Origin: Paenibacillus sp. VTT E-133291
GTDB taxonomy: Bacteria; Bacillota; Bacilli; Paenibacillales; Paenibacillaceae
Reading direction: 5' to 3'
Assembly (NCBI RefSeq): GCF_002264395.1
Contig: NZ_NFVA01000035.1
Coordinates: forward strand, 1-64,000
Length of the DNA stretch: 64,000 nt
Every line of letters starts with the position of its first letter. Position 1 is the first letter of the stretch. Below the pieces are notes generated by a model that made no database searches, was not told the DNA's origin, and saw only the letters and a list, made by a program, of their open reading frames with translations. Below, piece after piece: positions 8,167 through 18,059 of the stretch. Position numbers and translations under genes: made by a program.

Positions 8167-9992
8167 GACGATGTCTCATCCTCCTTAAGCCCTTCACTGC
8201 CTTCGACTTTTGCTAATGCCGGGAAGATAAAGGTAACCGTAGTGCCTTCTTCAATTTCACTTTCAAAAGAAAGTCCATATTCACGGCCATAGTACAACTC
8301 AATACGCTCGTTCACATTTCTTACGCCTACCCCGGAACCACTCATACTCTTACTGCCGCCTGTCAAAATAACCTTCATAGTCTCCTTGGACATTCCTAAT
8401 CCATTATCACTAATCCGTATGATGACAAGATTGTCCTTCAGTTCTGCTTGGATAGAGATAAAACCTTCATCAGGCATCATTTCTATTCCGTGATACAAGG
8501 CATTCTCTACAATAGGCTGCAAAATCAGCTTAATCGTCTGACACTGCAGTACCTCATCCTGTGCAATGATCTCGTAGCGGAATTTATTTTTAAAACGAAA
8601 GCTCTGAATGACGAGATAATGACGAATATGATCAAGCTCTTCCTGCACGGTAATCATATTATTCCCTTTGCTTAGACTAATCCGGAAAAACTTAGATAAA
8701 GACTGAATCATTGTAACGACCTCCTCCGTCTTACCACGCTCAGCAAGCCGGATCACAGAGTTCAAGGTATTGTACAAAAAGTGTGGATTAATCTGGGATT
8801 GCAGAACTTCAAGCTCACCCTTACGTTTCGTCTCTTGTTCATAAATAATTTGATCCATCAATTGACGAATACGCTGCAGCATGAGGTTAAAGCGTTTAGA
8901 CAACTGTTCTACCTCATAGGCGCCACTTACATCGATTCGAGTATTAAGATCCCCTTCTCCTACCTGCTGAAGTGTCCGTTCCAGCTTACGGATCGGGCGG
9001 GCAATCCGCGCAGACAAAAAGACAGATACGATAATTACACATAAAATAACTACCGCTAAGAACCAGGATAAAAAGGTGTTCAGATCACGCTTGGTGGTCA
9101 CGATCTCGTCATAATAAGCAACACCTACTATTTTCCACCCAGTCTGTTTTAGCGTTCGTACTGTAATAAATCGTTTTTCACCTGTAGATTCATCCAAATA
9201 ACTACGATAAGCATATTCCAATACCGGCTCCACATTCTCATACTTTAAACCAGCATAAATAAGCTGCTGCTGCGGATGATACACGATGTTGCCTAATTGA
9301 TCGAGGATGTAAGCGTATCCTCTTTTACCAAGCTTAACCTGCTTACTCAGCTCATCTATGGTGCGAAAGTTAAAATCCATAAGGAGGATACCCGTTTTTA
9401 GTACTCCCTTCTCCTGATATTGAATGAGTTTACTGATCGACACGACCCAAATATATTGACCTTTAAACAAGTTCTGAATATGTGGAGCCGAATAGGAGAT
9501 CTCAGATGTTCTTTTGGCCGTTGTAAACCAGCTCTGGGTTTCTAACTGTGTGTTGCTGCGCAGTTTCTGTCCTGCTGTACCCACGACGTATTTCCCCTGT
9601 GGTGTAAAAACCGCTGCAGAAACCAGATCCTCTCTACTTCCCATTAACATGGCCATTCTTTCCATCAATAAAGCAGAGTCTACGGAGGGACTATTCGTAA
9701 TTTGATCTTCTGCAGTTTCAAAAATATTTCGCATTCCTTTAACATAAAGCTCCAAATTGTAGTTCACTTGCTCAATAATCTGCTGCATATTCATATTGGC
9801 ATTCTCTTCTGCTGTCTTCGCAAACTTGTTATACAGCATAAGGCTGACAACGACGGCTACAAGAACGGCAACGGATGTAAAAGTGAGCGTAATCGTTACT
9901 TGAATACTACGCAGCTTAGAGGACAATCGACGTTTCCCCCCTTTTGAATGCTGCGGCCGCAGTCGAAAAGAATAGGGCTTTTCTTGCCGCAT
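8163..9992 (-). CDS. Sensor histidine kinase, YesM family
   Basis: 609 residues. Membrane segment 1 at about 33-54, a large extracellular sensor region (Cache-like, about 60-300), membrane segment 2 at about 303-325, a HAMP linker, then the His_kinase module with the phospho-acceptor in NPHFLYNTLN, and a HATPase_c domain with the N box QPIVENALYHG and the G1 box DNGLGM. It phosphorylates the response regulator encoded immediately upstream. It overlaps the downstream binding-protein gene by four bases and starts two bases after the regulator stop, so the three genes form one tight operon. Confidence 0.92.
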   Translation of the reverse strand: MRQEKPYSFRLRPQHSKGGKRRLSSKLRSIQVTITLTFTSVAVLVAVVVSLMLYNKFAKTAEENANMNMQQIIEQVNYNLELYVKGMRNIFETAEDQITNSPSVDSALLMERMAMLMGSREDLVSAAVFTPQGKYVVGTAGQKLRSNTQLETQSWFTTAKRTSEISYSAPHIQNLFKGQYIWVVSISKLIQYQEKGVLKTGILLMDFNFRTIDELSKQVKLGKRGYAYILDQLGNIVYHPQQQLIYAGLKYENVEPVLEYAYRSYLDESTGEKRFITVRTLKQTGWKIVGVAYYDEIVTTKRDLNTFLSWFLAVVILCVIIVSVFLSARIARPIRKLERTLQQVGEGDLNTRIDVSGAYEVEQLSKRFNLMLQRIRQLMDQIIYEQETKRKGELEVLQSQINPHFLYNTLNSVIRLAERGKTEEVVTMIQSLSKFFRISLSKGNNMITVQEELDHIRHYLVIQSFRFKNKFRYEIIAQDEVLQCQTIKLILQPIVENALYHGIEMMPDEGFISIQAELKDNLVIIRISDNGLGMSKETMKVILTGGSKSMSGSGVGVRNVNERIELYYGREYGLSFESEIEEGTTVTFIFPALAKVEGSEGLKEDETSS

Positions 9993-9994
9993 AA

Positions 9995-11647
9995 CTACCC
10001 TCCTCTGGAGCTATTTTTATACTCTTTGGGAGACTGACCATATTTTTTACGGAAGCAGAAGCTGAAATAGTTAGGATCAGCAAAGCCAATTTTCTCGGCG
10101 ATTTCAAAAGCCTTAAGTTCCGTGGAGCGTAAAAGTTCCTTTGCTGCCTCTAATCGGATTTGCAAGAGATAACTAACAAAAGTCATCTTCATTTCCTTCT
10201 TAAAAATACTGCTAAAATAGCCTGTACTGATATGTAAATGCTGACAGACCTTTCCGATAGAAATATCCGATTCCTCATAATGGCTACGGATGTAATCTTT
10301 AGCTTCATCAATGAGCAGCTTATAGCTAGATTGGCGTTCTAAAGCAATGGAGTCCATTAGCCGGCTGCAGATGGTAATAATCCACTGCTTGGCTTCACTC
10401 ATACTATTGAATTTATTCATCTCAGTTAATGAGGAAATGCCAGATCCAACGAACTTAGCAGCATCACTACCGGACTCTTTGGCTACACGCAGGATAGATG
10501 TAATAATCTCCAGCAAAAAAATCTGATAATCCTGAGTAGATACCTGCTCAGCATTCAATCCGCCAAATAACTCCTCCACGACCTCCTTAAGCTCCTGTAC
10601 GGTTCCCATCTTAATCGTTCGGATTAAGGACTGCTGGGTCAATTCATCATAGGCCAAGAGTGTATTCGAACGTGACTCCACATCCTCGATCCAAATGACT
10701 CTGTTATTGCCAAGAATGAGGCGATAATCTAACGCTTGCATGGCATCTCCAAAGGAGTTAAATAGCATAGCAGGCGAGTGACAAACCGTTCCAGAACCAG
10801 CGGTAACCGTTAGCTTAAGAAACCGCTGCACATTGTGGCGGATTTCTTCTAGAATTTCAAAAGTTCTCCCCGTGATTTCAGTTTCTTCTCCTGCATCACA
10901 AATGGAAAGAAGCACTACCTCATCACGATGGATAAACACCCTGCCAAAATTATGCTTATTACATAATTCTTCCGCAATATTCAGCACAGCGAAGAGCTGT
11001 AAATTTCTCTCTCCCGTATCTCGCAAAGAAATTTGCTTACCTCCGGTAAGGTTAACGGTTTCCCGTTCTGGACGAATATAATCCACACTAATTACCGAGG
11101 CTTGGAACCATTTCCCATGTAGATCTATTCCGTATTCCGAACTTTTCTCGTTTATTTCATTCATTCGTAACTTGCGTGAAACTAGTGAAGATAAAAACTG
11201 CTCACGCAGCACAGGCAGACTTTTTCGATAATGCTCACTGAGTACAAAAACATTCTCTTTCTCTGCGATTTCAGCCTCTATAGTACCCCTGACCTTTAGC
11301 AGAACATCAATCAACTCCTGTGAAGAAAACGGTTTCAAAATATATTCATCGATTTGCAGTTTAATCGCCTTCTGTGCATATTCAAATTCATCATACCCTG
11401 TCAAAATAATGATCTTGGTATTAGGATGCCGCTCGCGAATCCATTCCGCCAGCTGCAGCCCGTTCATAAAAGGCATTTGAATATCAGTCACCACTACATC
11501 CGGGAGCAAACGATCTATCGCATCCGCTGCCTCTCGTCCATTCTCCGCCTGTTCTACAATTTCGAAGCCAAAGTGCTCCCAATCAATCTGACTGATGACC
11601 CCTTCCCTTACATCTTCTTCATCTTCAGCAAGAATTAACTTGTACAT
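9995..11647 (-). CDS. Response regulator with AraC-type DNA-binding domain, YesN family
   Basis: 550 residues. Receiver domain at the N-terminus (AEDEEDVREGV; phospho-acceptor Asp55 in VVTDIQMPFMNG; Lys in EYILKPF), a long middle region, and two AraC helix-turn-helix motifs in the last 100 residues (ISIGKVCQHLHISTGYFSS and KAFEIAEKIGFADPNYFS). It is the output partner of the YesM-type kinase. The adjacent mglBAC operon is the obvious candidate target. Start ATG 11647 has an AAAGAGGGA ribosome binding site. First gene of the sensory operon. Confidence 0.93.
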   Translation of the reverse strand: MYKLILAEDEEDVREGVISQIDWEHFGFEIVEQAENGREAADAIDRLLPDVVVTDIQMPFMNGLQLAEWIRERHPNTKIIILTGYDEFEYAQKAIKLQIDEYILKPFSSQELIDVLLKVRGTIEAEIAEKENVFVLSEHYRKSLPVLREQFLSSLVSRKLRMNEINEKSSEYGIDLHGKWFQASVISVDYIRPERETVNLTGGKQISLRDTGERNLQLFAVLNIAEELCNKHNFGRVFIHRDEVVLLSICDAGEETEITGRTFEILEEIRHNVQRFLKLTVTAGSGTVCHSPAMLFNSFGDAMQALDYRLILGNNRVIWIEDVESRSNTLLAYDELTQQSLIRTIKMGTVQELKEVVEELFGGLNAEQVSTQDYQIFLLEIITSILRVAKESGSDAAKFVGSGISSLTEMNKFNSMSEAKQWIITICSRLMDSIALERQSSYKLLIDEAKDYIRSHYEESDISIGKVCQHLHISTGYFSSIFKKEMKMTFVSYLLQIRLEAAKELLRSTELKAFEIAEKIGFADPNYFSFCFRKKYGQSPKEYKNSSRGG

Positions 11648-11745
11648 CTCTCATCCCTCTTTGAAAACGATTTATTTAACTGTCATAAAATTCATTCTAT
11701 ATGATTCAAACTATTCCATCTATGGTTAGTTATTTAGATCGATTT

Positions 11746-11774
11746 ATTATAAATTAAAAGAATTGGTCTATTAA
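11746..11774 (-). promoter_or_regulatory. Predicted promoter of the sensory operon
   Basis: On the minus strand TTAATA (11769-11774) and TATAAT (11746-11751) are separated by 17 bases, about 100 bases upstream of the response regulator start. The remainder of the gap from 11775 to 11940 is AT-rich and I see nothing else in it. Confidence 0.5.
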
Positions 11775-11940
11775 CTGCATAAGGCAGTCAGAGGATTATA
11801 AAATTCAGAGTATAAGAGAGCGGAAATCCGGAATAAAAGCGACATGAAAGTTAGCGTCGTATGGATATAAAAACTGGGTATGAAGATTAGAGGGATTATG
11901 TTCTCGGCTCATATCCTTGATCGTTCCTTATATTTACATA

Positions 11941-11970
11941 AAAAAAACCATCCCGCCGTAGCTGGGATGG
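11941..11970 (-). terminator. Terminator of the purT-GNAT pair
   Basis: Minus strand: CCATCCC and GGGATGG (11948-11954 and 11964-11970) with a nine-base loop, followed by seven T. It lies 22 bases after the GNAT stop. Confidence 0.85.
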
Positions 11971-11992
11971 GGATGATCGGAACCTATAAGTA

Positions 11993-12463
11993 TTATAGCA
12001 ACGCTTTGTTAAAGCGATAGCCTGCTGTCTTTTCGAAACCTAGATGACGATAAAAGGAATGTGCCGGTGCGCGCTCTACGCGGTTACCACTTCTCAAGAA
12101 GAGCTGACAGCAACCTTGCTCACGTGCCCATTCTTCAGCTGCGGCCACAAGTCTTTTACCGAGTCCGTTTCCTCTGAGTTCTTCTGATACGATAAGTGCA
12201 GTAATCTCAGTGATACAATCTGTCTGTTTGTAATACGAGATTACCTGTCTAAGACCGACCATTCCCACAACTTCATTGTTTAGTTCTGCAACAAGCGTGC
12301 ATTGGAGATGGTTATTCTCCATGCTTTCAAGTCTCTCTTTCATCACGCTAAGCGTTGTTGGATAGCCGAATTCACGCAGAAGCGCTGTCACTCTCTCCAG
12401 ATCATTCAAGCCGCATTTGCGAATTTCCAGTACAGGTGCCATGGTACTACTGTTCATCCTCAT
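11993..12463 (-). CDS. GNAT family N-acetyltransferase
   Basis: 156 residues, the usual length for a single GNAT domain. The acetyl-CoA-binding motif A is visible as [21 protein letters not shown] (R-x-x-G-x-G/A), preceded by the beta strand [11 protein letters not shown] and followed by [20 protein letters not shown]. It transfers an acetyl group from acetyl-CoA to an unknown amine substrate. The gene overlaps the end of purT by 17 bases, so translation is probably coupled, but no metabolic link to purine synthesis is evident. Confidence 0.88.
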   Translation of the reverse strand: MRMNSSTMAPVLEIRKCGLNDLERVTALLREFGYPTTLSVMKERLESMENNHLQCTLVAELNNEVVGMVGLRQVISYYKQTDCITEITALIVSEELRGNGLGKRLVAAAEEWAREQGCCQLFLRSGNRVERAPAHSFYRHLGFEKTAGYRFNKALL

Positions 12464-13637
12464 TTACCTCCACTTTTAGCATAGACGCTGCCTGCTTGGC
12501 TACCGTCCGCGCGATTTCCACATTTTCCGCCGCACTTAACGCTACAGCCATCCGCCGCCCTGGACGGACTTCTGGTTTACCAAACACCCGAACCTGAGTC
12601 CTAGGTAGTTCCAAAGCTTCACCAATTCCGGTCACAACAAAAGCTCGTCCTTCTCCTTCAGCCTTCAGCGTAGCTGAGGCACCTGGTGTCAATAATTGTA
12701 CTGACTGGACTGGAAAACCAAGAATAGCTCTGACATGCACTGCAAATTGAGATAAATCCTGCGTGGCCATCGTTACCATCCCCGTATCATGAGGCCTAGG
12801 GGACACTTCACTAAACAATACGCCTCGATCCGTCAAGAAAAGCTCCACTCCAAAAATACCGAAACCTCCGAGCTGATCGGTAACTGCCTTGGCAATAGAC
12901 TGAGCTTCATCAAGAAGTTCCGCCTTCATAAAGTGAGGCTGCCATGATTCGACATAATCCCCATCCTTCTGAATATGCCCAATAGGTGGACAAAATATCG
13001 TGCCAGCCACGGACCGCACCGTCAAAAGTGTAATCTCGCTTTCAAAGGTAACGAATGCCTCTACGATAACACGAGTCCCTTTAGCTCTCGCTCCATCCAA
13101 AGCAGTGTTCCAGCATTCTTCCGCATCCTCCGGTCTTTTGCAAACACTCTGACCTTTGCCGGAAGAACTCATAATCGGCTTGATGACACAAGGAGTACCT
13201 AGTTCTGCAACGGCTTGACGAAGTTCTTCCAGACTATCTGCAAAACGATAATCCGCTGTTGGCAATCCAAGTTCCTCAGCAGCAAGTCGGCGAATGCCTT
13301 CTCTGTCCATGGTTAAACGAGCCGCTCGTGCGGTCGGAACAACGAAGAAACCTTCCTCTTCAAGCTCTTGAAGAGCATGAGTAGCGATTGCTTCAATCTC
13401 CGGAACAATAACATCCGGTTTCTCTGAGCGAATAAGCGTTTTAAGCGCTTCTGCATCCAGCATATCAATAACATGTGAACGATGAGCTACACCCATCGCT
13501 GGTGCATCGCTATAACGGTCTACAGCTACGGTCTCTACGCCAAGACGTTGAGCTTCGATTATGACTTCCTTACCCAGTTCCCCGCTGCCCAGTAGCAGCA
13601 GCTTGCGGCTTTGAGCTGAAAAAGGAGCTCCCCACAT
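12447..13637 (-). CDS. purT: Formate-dependent phosphoribosylglycinamide formyltransferase (GAR transformylase 2)
   Basis: 396 residues. An ATP-grasp enzyme that makes formyl-GAR from GAR, formate and ATP in purine biosynthesis without folate. The N-terminus carries the diagnostic [15 protein letters not shown]; the ATP-grasp core includes [15 protein letters not shown] and [17 protein letters not shown]; the C-terminal part has FGVELFLT and [12 protein letters not shown] chose ATG 13637 because it reproduces the usual E. coli-like N-terminal length; an in-frame TTG four codons upstream directly abuts the AAAGAGG ribosome binding site and is less likely. The gene stands alone, away from other purine genes. 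Confidence 0.93.
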   Translation of the reverse strand: MWGAPFSAQSRKLLLLGSGELGKEVIIEAQRLGVETVAVDRYSDAPAMGVAHRSHVIDMLDAEALKTLIRSEKPDVIVPEIEAIATHALQELEEEGFFVVPTARAARLTMDREGIRRLAAEELGLPTADYRFADSLEELRQAVAELGTPCVIKPIMSSSGKGQSVCKRPEDAEECWNTALDGARAKGTRVIVEAFVTFESEITLLTVRSVAGTIFCPPIGHIQKDGDYVESWQPHFMKAELLDEAQSIAKAVTDQLGGFGIFGVELFLTDRGVLFSEVSPRPHDTGMVTMATQDLSQFAVHVRAILGFPVQSVQLLTPGASATLKAEGEGRAFVVTGIGEALELPRTQVRVFGKPEVRPGRRMAVALSAAENVEIARTVAKQAASMLKVEVNEDEQ

Positions 13638-13786
13638 TGTCGATTTCAACCTCTTTCGGCAAATTGACTATCTCGTTTCCATAAATTTCTGAAAACAAAA
13701 CAGTTTCATTGTATATTTTCAGGCTTCTTTATTTTCATCCATCATACGCCAGATTGCAAGTGTTCTTCGACAATTTCCTACAAATT

Positions 13787-16700
13787 TCAAAGATTTTTGT
13801 CTAATCTATCAACGAAAGATTGTTCCAAGATAGATAATTGGTGACCTAGTTGACCCCAATGATCTGCGGATTCACCCCCTTTAAGGAGATCTAACATCGC
13901 TTTCTCTTGCTCCGCTAACCCTTCTTGTAGGCGAACTGCAGCAACCTTTAATTCTCTGGCTATGCAATCGACATAATGCGCAAGCAATTTTTTCTTCTGC
14001 TCTGCCGCCGCAACATTAACAGCTTCTTTCACAAGAGGCTCGGCCGCACCTTTGACTTGCTCCCGACCGGCCCCCTCAAAGAAATAGCGAGGAGATTTGA
14101 AATGTCCCCATAAGGTTGACCATTCCACGCCCTGAAGCTGGCATTCCAGCTCACTAGGAGAAGGCCATGCTGCTTCTTCATTCTCCGTCAGATGAAACTC
14201 TTGAGTAGAGAAAAACAGCTCAGTAGCCGCCGCTTCAGCCGCTTCATGAACAAGTCTGCGCCCGGTACTTTCTAGTCGCAGCGTTGTCGCCCATAGCTCT
14301 TGCTCCAATTCACGCTTAGTGGTACGCATCAGCTCTGCACCACACGCAGCGAAGATAGCTTTTAAATTCCCTGCGTCCTCACGTAATAATGAGGGGTGGA
14401 AAGATTCCTGAAAATTTCTGGTGAAGGAGAAGCTAATCCGTTGACAGACATGATAGATCAGCTCCTCACCTTCATGAACAAGATCTCTGCCAGGACGTTC
14501 TTCTGTCTCTAATAGGGAAAGTCTCTTCATAGCTAGCTGACGACGTTCTTGCATTTCTTTTAATCCTGCTTCACGCTCGTTAGCCGCCATGGAAGCGAGA
14601 TTCTGCCACTCTTCCGCCCTGCGGCGAACAGATGCGATGCTCTCTTCCGCGCGCTTAAGTGAAAGCTGAGGAAGTTCATCTCCCGCAAAACTTGATAAGG
14701 CTTGCTCAAAATGATGGAAACGGGAAGCCTCATAGCGATCATAATCATGCTGAGTTTTGCCTTCCAAAGCAAGCAAGCTAGAGAGTGCATAAATTCTCGG
14801 CGAGCGTAAGCCACCTGCACGTAAATTTTGAGCAACATGCTCTCGAACCTCTTCCAGTTCATCTTCGCCTGAAGCAAGATCGGAAGCATTGATAATAAAG
14901 AACATTTTATCAAGTGCAAAGCTATCTTTAATTCGCCCCAGCTGCGCAAGCAGACCTCGGTCTGCTTTTGAAAAGGCGTGATTGTAATAGGTAACAAAAC
15001 AAATCGCGTCTGCATTTTTCATGTAATTAAAGGTTACGCCGGTATGACGAGCATGCAATGAGTCGGCTCCTGGTGTATCCACGAGTACAATTCCGCTTTC
15101 GGTCAATGGACAGGCATAATACAAATCAATCCCCTGCACAAAACAGGCCCGGGTCTCCTCTGCTACAAGGCCCCGGTATTCTTCTAAATCAACAGTTCGC
15201 ACCGTTCCCAGCAAGGGCTCAGCTTCTGCCCAGCCAGCCGCTGCTGCTCTTAGAAATCCAGCGTGTGGCAACGCAGAGGGATGAACTCCCCGTGCTGGCA
15301 AACTTGCCAGAACTGTTGTCCATGAGTTTTGCTGTGGTTCGCCTAGTTGCAGCACACTGAAGGAATGGCAGATGTCATCCCAGAAATCTGCCATGGTCTT
15401 CATTGTGACAACCGCGGTGGCATGGCGGAAGTCACCTTCCGGCGCCAATATGCGGTTGACCGCAGCCGTGGCGGGATGTGGAGACACGGGCAGCACTTCT
15501 TCGCCGAGCAAAGCGTTGGCGAAGGAAGATTTACCCGCGCTGAATGCACCGAACAGCGCAAGGGTAAAACGGCCGCCGGCGAGATCCTCCGCCCGTGCGG
15601 CCAGGCTCCGCGCCGCCGATGCCATCGCTGGCTCGCGGCGCAGCAGCTCTGCCGCAGCCGCCAGCGCGTCAGCGGCTGCCGATAGCCGGCGGCGTCCGCC
15701 CGCCGGCGAAGCCGTACCCGCCGCCCAGCTTGCGGCGGCGGCACTTCCAGCCGCGACGCTTTGCAGCGGCTGGGCCTCCCGCGGTGCGGCGCTCTGCGCA
15801 GCCGCACGCGGGGTGACCCTCACCTCCGGCAGGATGCCGGGGGTGAGGGGCCGGCGCGGCGGCAGCAGCGCCGCGAGCTCACGCGCGCGGGCGTCTGCCG
15901 CGCGGTCCAGCGCAGCTAGCGCGTCAACGGCGCGCGCCTGCCGCGAAAGCGCCTGTTCGCGGCGCTGGAGTTCGGCACGCTGCTCATCCATGAGCGGTGG
16001 CAGCTTCGCTAACAGATCATCGCTCACCGCTAACGTGGCACGGCGGAACTGGCTCTTCATATCAGCCGCAAGTGTGCGGCAGAAATTGAGCAGCGCCTCG
16101 CCGCTATACCCCGTTCCCGGCTTAACTGCAGCCGCCAGCCACTCCTGGCTCACCGCCGGGAACCCTTGCTTCAGAGTCGTCTCTGCCTCCTCCTCCCAGA
16201 GCCCGAGATTCTCCGCCCAATCACGCACCAGCTGAATCAAATGCCATTCCAGCTGGGCGGAAACCTCTCGGGTCAACAGTCCTTGCCAGACTGCCAGTCG
16301 TTTACTTTGTTCCTTCTCCCGCCGTGCAGCCGTAGAGAATAACCCTAACCGAAACGTAGGGCTGGCACTTTCCATATAACTACCCGACGCCTCTCTAACA
16401 TCCGCAGGCATTAGATTAGCATTATTAAGTAAGGTGTCGAGGCCAGTTCGCAAGCTCGCCCGTGACTGCTGAGGCAACCCCTCAAGTCGTTCCTTCTCTT
16501 CTTCGAGTGACTTCAGTTCATTCGTCACTGTCTCTGCATTCGTACCTTCTAGTTCTTCAAGGAGAACTGCTCTTTCCTCCTGCTGATCTTCACGGAATGC
16601 AGTTAGAGAAGAATCCGCTGTATGATGAATGGAACGAGACAGACTATATTGAAGTAGCTGCTCCTTTTGTACCAACAGTTCAGTTATAAGGCTGAGCAGA

Positions 16701-17473
16701 TGATCCCAATGATTAAGAGGATGCTCTTTCTTTTTGAGAGAGGTGAATAGAATTCCCGCACAATGAATCCCCCATTGTTCAAAAGCATTTTCAAGCTGAC
16801 GTTTATATTCCTCAATGGAAATCTCTTGTTCCCTGTGCTTGTCGATCTGATTCACAATCAGATACAAAGGTTTACCCCAGTCACTAAGATTTTTGGCAAA
16901 GGCCAAATTATTCTCTGACTGTACATGGTTATAATCCATTACATAAAATACGACATCAGCTAAATGCAGCGCGGAGCGGGTCGCCGCCTGATGACCATCA
17001 TCCGTCGAATCTACACCAGGTGTATCCAATAGTACGCCATCCTTGCCTAGCAATGGTATCTCATTCCACACTTCAATTGCGGAATATTCACCACCATTCC
17101 GACAGTATTCCTGTAATCTTTCTGGAGTTGTCTCTATAGGAGCAGGATCATTTTTACTTCCTTCAACTCTAGGATAAATAAGCACTCGTGGAACTCCACT
17201 GCGAATAGAGACAATATTCGCACTAGTCGGCACAGGTCCAGAAGGCAGCACTGAACTGCCGCAAAGAAGATTAATCATACTGGATTTCCCTGCCGAAAAA
17301 TGTCCGCAAAAAGCAAGGGTCAGCTCATTCCCACCCTCTTTATGTTGTAAATCTTCATATATACGTTCAGAGCCTTCATCACCCCAGCGATGCATTAATC
17401 CACGCAACTGGAAAAGCAGCGATGCCGTTTCACTTAATGTCTCTTTCTCGATTCTAACCTGTTCCGCTCTCAC
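13787..17473 (-). CDS. Two-headed bacterial dynamin-like GTPase (DynA type)
   Basis: 1228 residues with two complete dynamin modules, as in B. subtilis DynA (about 1190 residues). Head 1: G1 GHFSAGKSS (57-65), G3 DTPG (150-153), G4 NQID (208-211). Head 2: G1 GAFSAGKSS (around 640-648), G3 DTPGAD (around 798), and a G4-like INASD near 860. Each head is followed by long helical stretches. DynA tethers and fuses membranes and protects against pore-forming stress and phage, on the cytosolic side. Start is GTG 17473, with GGAGGTGGAGAG upstream. The joint between the modules (about residues 500-630) is extremely Ala/Arg-rich and GC-rich, unlike the rest of the gene. Confidence 0.92.
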   Translation of the reverse strand: MRAEQVRIEKETLSETASLLFQLRGLMHRWGDEGSERIYEDLQHKEGGNELTLAFCGHFSAGKSSMINLLCGSSVLPSGPVPTSANIVSIRSGVPRVLIYPRVEGSKNDPAPIETTPERLQEYCRNGGEYSAIEVWNEIPLLGKDGVLLDTPGVDSTDDGHQAATRSALHLADVVFYVMDYNHVQSENNLAFAKNLSDWGKPLYLIVNQIDKHREQEISIEEYKRQLENAFEQWGIHCAGILFTSLKKKEHPLNHWDHLLSLITELLVQKEQLLQYSLSRSIHHTADSSLTAFREDQQEERAVLLEELEGTNAETVTNELKSLEEEKERLEGLPQQSRASLRTGLDTLLNNANLMPADVREASGSYMESASPTFRLGLFSTAARREKEQSKRLAVWQGLLTREVSAQLEWHLIQLVRDWAENLGLWEEEAETTLKQGFPAVSQEWLAAAVKPGTGYSGEALLNFCRTLAADMKSQFRRATLAVSDDLLAKLPPLMDEQRAELQRREQALSRQARAVDALAALDRAADARARELAALLPPRRPLTPGILPEVRVTPRAAAQSAAPREAQPLQSVAAGSAAAASWAAGTASPAGGRRRLSAAADALAAAAELLRREPAMASAARSLAARAEDLAGGRFTLALFGAFSAGKSSFANALLGEEVLPVSPHPATAAVNRILAPEGDFRHATAVVTMKTMADFWDDICHSFSVLQLGEPQQNSWTTVLASLPARGVHPSALPHAGFLRAAAAGWAEAEPLLGTVRTVDLEEYRGLVAEETRACFVQGIDLYYACPLTESGIVLVDTPGADSLHARHTGVTFNYMKNADAICFVTYYNHAFSKADRGLLAQLGRIKDSFALDKMFFIINASDLASGEDELEEVREHVAQNLRAGGLRSPRIYALSSLLALEGKTQHDYDRYEASRFHHFEQALSSFAGDELPQLSLKRAEESIASVRRRAEEWQNLASMAANEREAGLKEMQERRQLAMKRLSLLETEERPGRDLVHEGEELIYHVCQRISFSFTRNFQESFHPSLLREDAGNLKAIFAACGAELMRTTKRELEQELWATTLRLESTGRRLVHEAAEAAATELFFSTQEFHLTENEEAAWPSPSELECQLQGVEWSTLWGHFKSPRYFFEGAGREQVKGAAEPLVKEAVNVAAAEQKKKLLAHYVDCIARELKVAAVRLQEGLAEQEKAMLDLLKGGESADHWGQLGHQLSILEQSFVDRLDKNL

Positions 17474-17720
17474 TGACTCTCCACCTCCACTGTTACCATC
17501 TAATCATGCTTTGATCCGTAGACGTTTATGCTTATGCAATGTTTATACAGGTGTAATTTCTTTGATGTCACGCAGAACCTTTTTTTATAAATAATAATTA
17601 CAGTTTATCACCAGTTTGACACAAATTAAATACACACTACTTACAAAATAACCTATCATCTCTTACGAAATGAGGTTATTCAAACATCTTTCTGCTATTA
17701 TCGCTAGAAAAGTCAGAAGC

Positions 17721-17755
17721 AAAAAAGGAGCCAGCCCTAGGGCCGACTCCTTTTA
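17721..17755 (-). terminator. Terminator after the small gene downstream of nth
   Basis: Minus strand: AAAAGGAG and CTCCTTTT flank an inner GCCC-TA-GGGC stem, followed by a T run. It is 12 bases past the stop at 17768. Confidence 0.85.
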
Positions 17756-17767
17756 TCACTTCTAAAT

Positions 17768-18034
17768 TTATGCAGTTTCCGAAACAGGCAACAGAATTTC
17801 GAATACTTTTCCGTGCTGCAGAATAGTCAAACCACGAGATTTATCTCTCATTACAACAACTTCAGGTTTCACTGACATACGCTCAAAATAGTGTTCAGGA
17901 ACGTCACCGGAATGACTGATCGTGATTCCTTCTACTTCTTGCTCTTCGTTCTCTTCGAGTGGGCTTTCCACTACGCGGTCAAAAATATCCGAGAACACTT
18001 CAAAATTATCTGTGTATACAGAAATGCATTTCAT
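17768..18034 (-). CDS. Small conserved-looking hypothetical protein
   Basis: 88 residues from ATG 18034, which begins 25 bases after the nth stop with an AAGAGG ribosome binding site about 11 bases upstream. A TTG-initiated form would overlap the end of nth and is less likely. The protein is acidic in the middle (SPLEENEEQEVEG), with a beta-strand-like start (MKCISVYTDNFEVFSDIFD) and end (GLTILQHGKVFEILLP). I do not recognise the family. Its position after nth, followed by a clear terminator, suggests co-transcription with nth. Confidence 0.7.
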   Translation of the reverse strand: MKCISVYTDNFEVFSDIFDRVVESPLEENEEQEVEGITISHSGDVPEHYFERMSVKPEVVVMRDKSRGLTILQHGKVFEILLPVSETA

Positions 18035-18059
18035 CTCTATCCCATCCTCTTCTTCAACT

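Noticed and set aside
15372-16235. Long plus-strand open frame (287 codons), Ala/Arg/Ser-rich
   Set aside because: It lies antisense to the GC-rich joint of the dynamin gene, where stop codons are rare in all frames; the composition is that of a shadow frame and there is no ribosome binding site.
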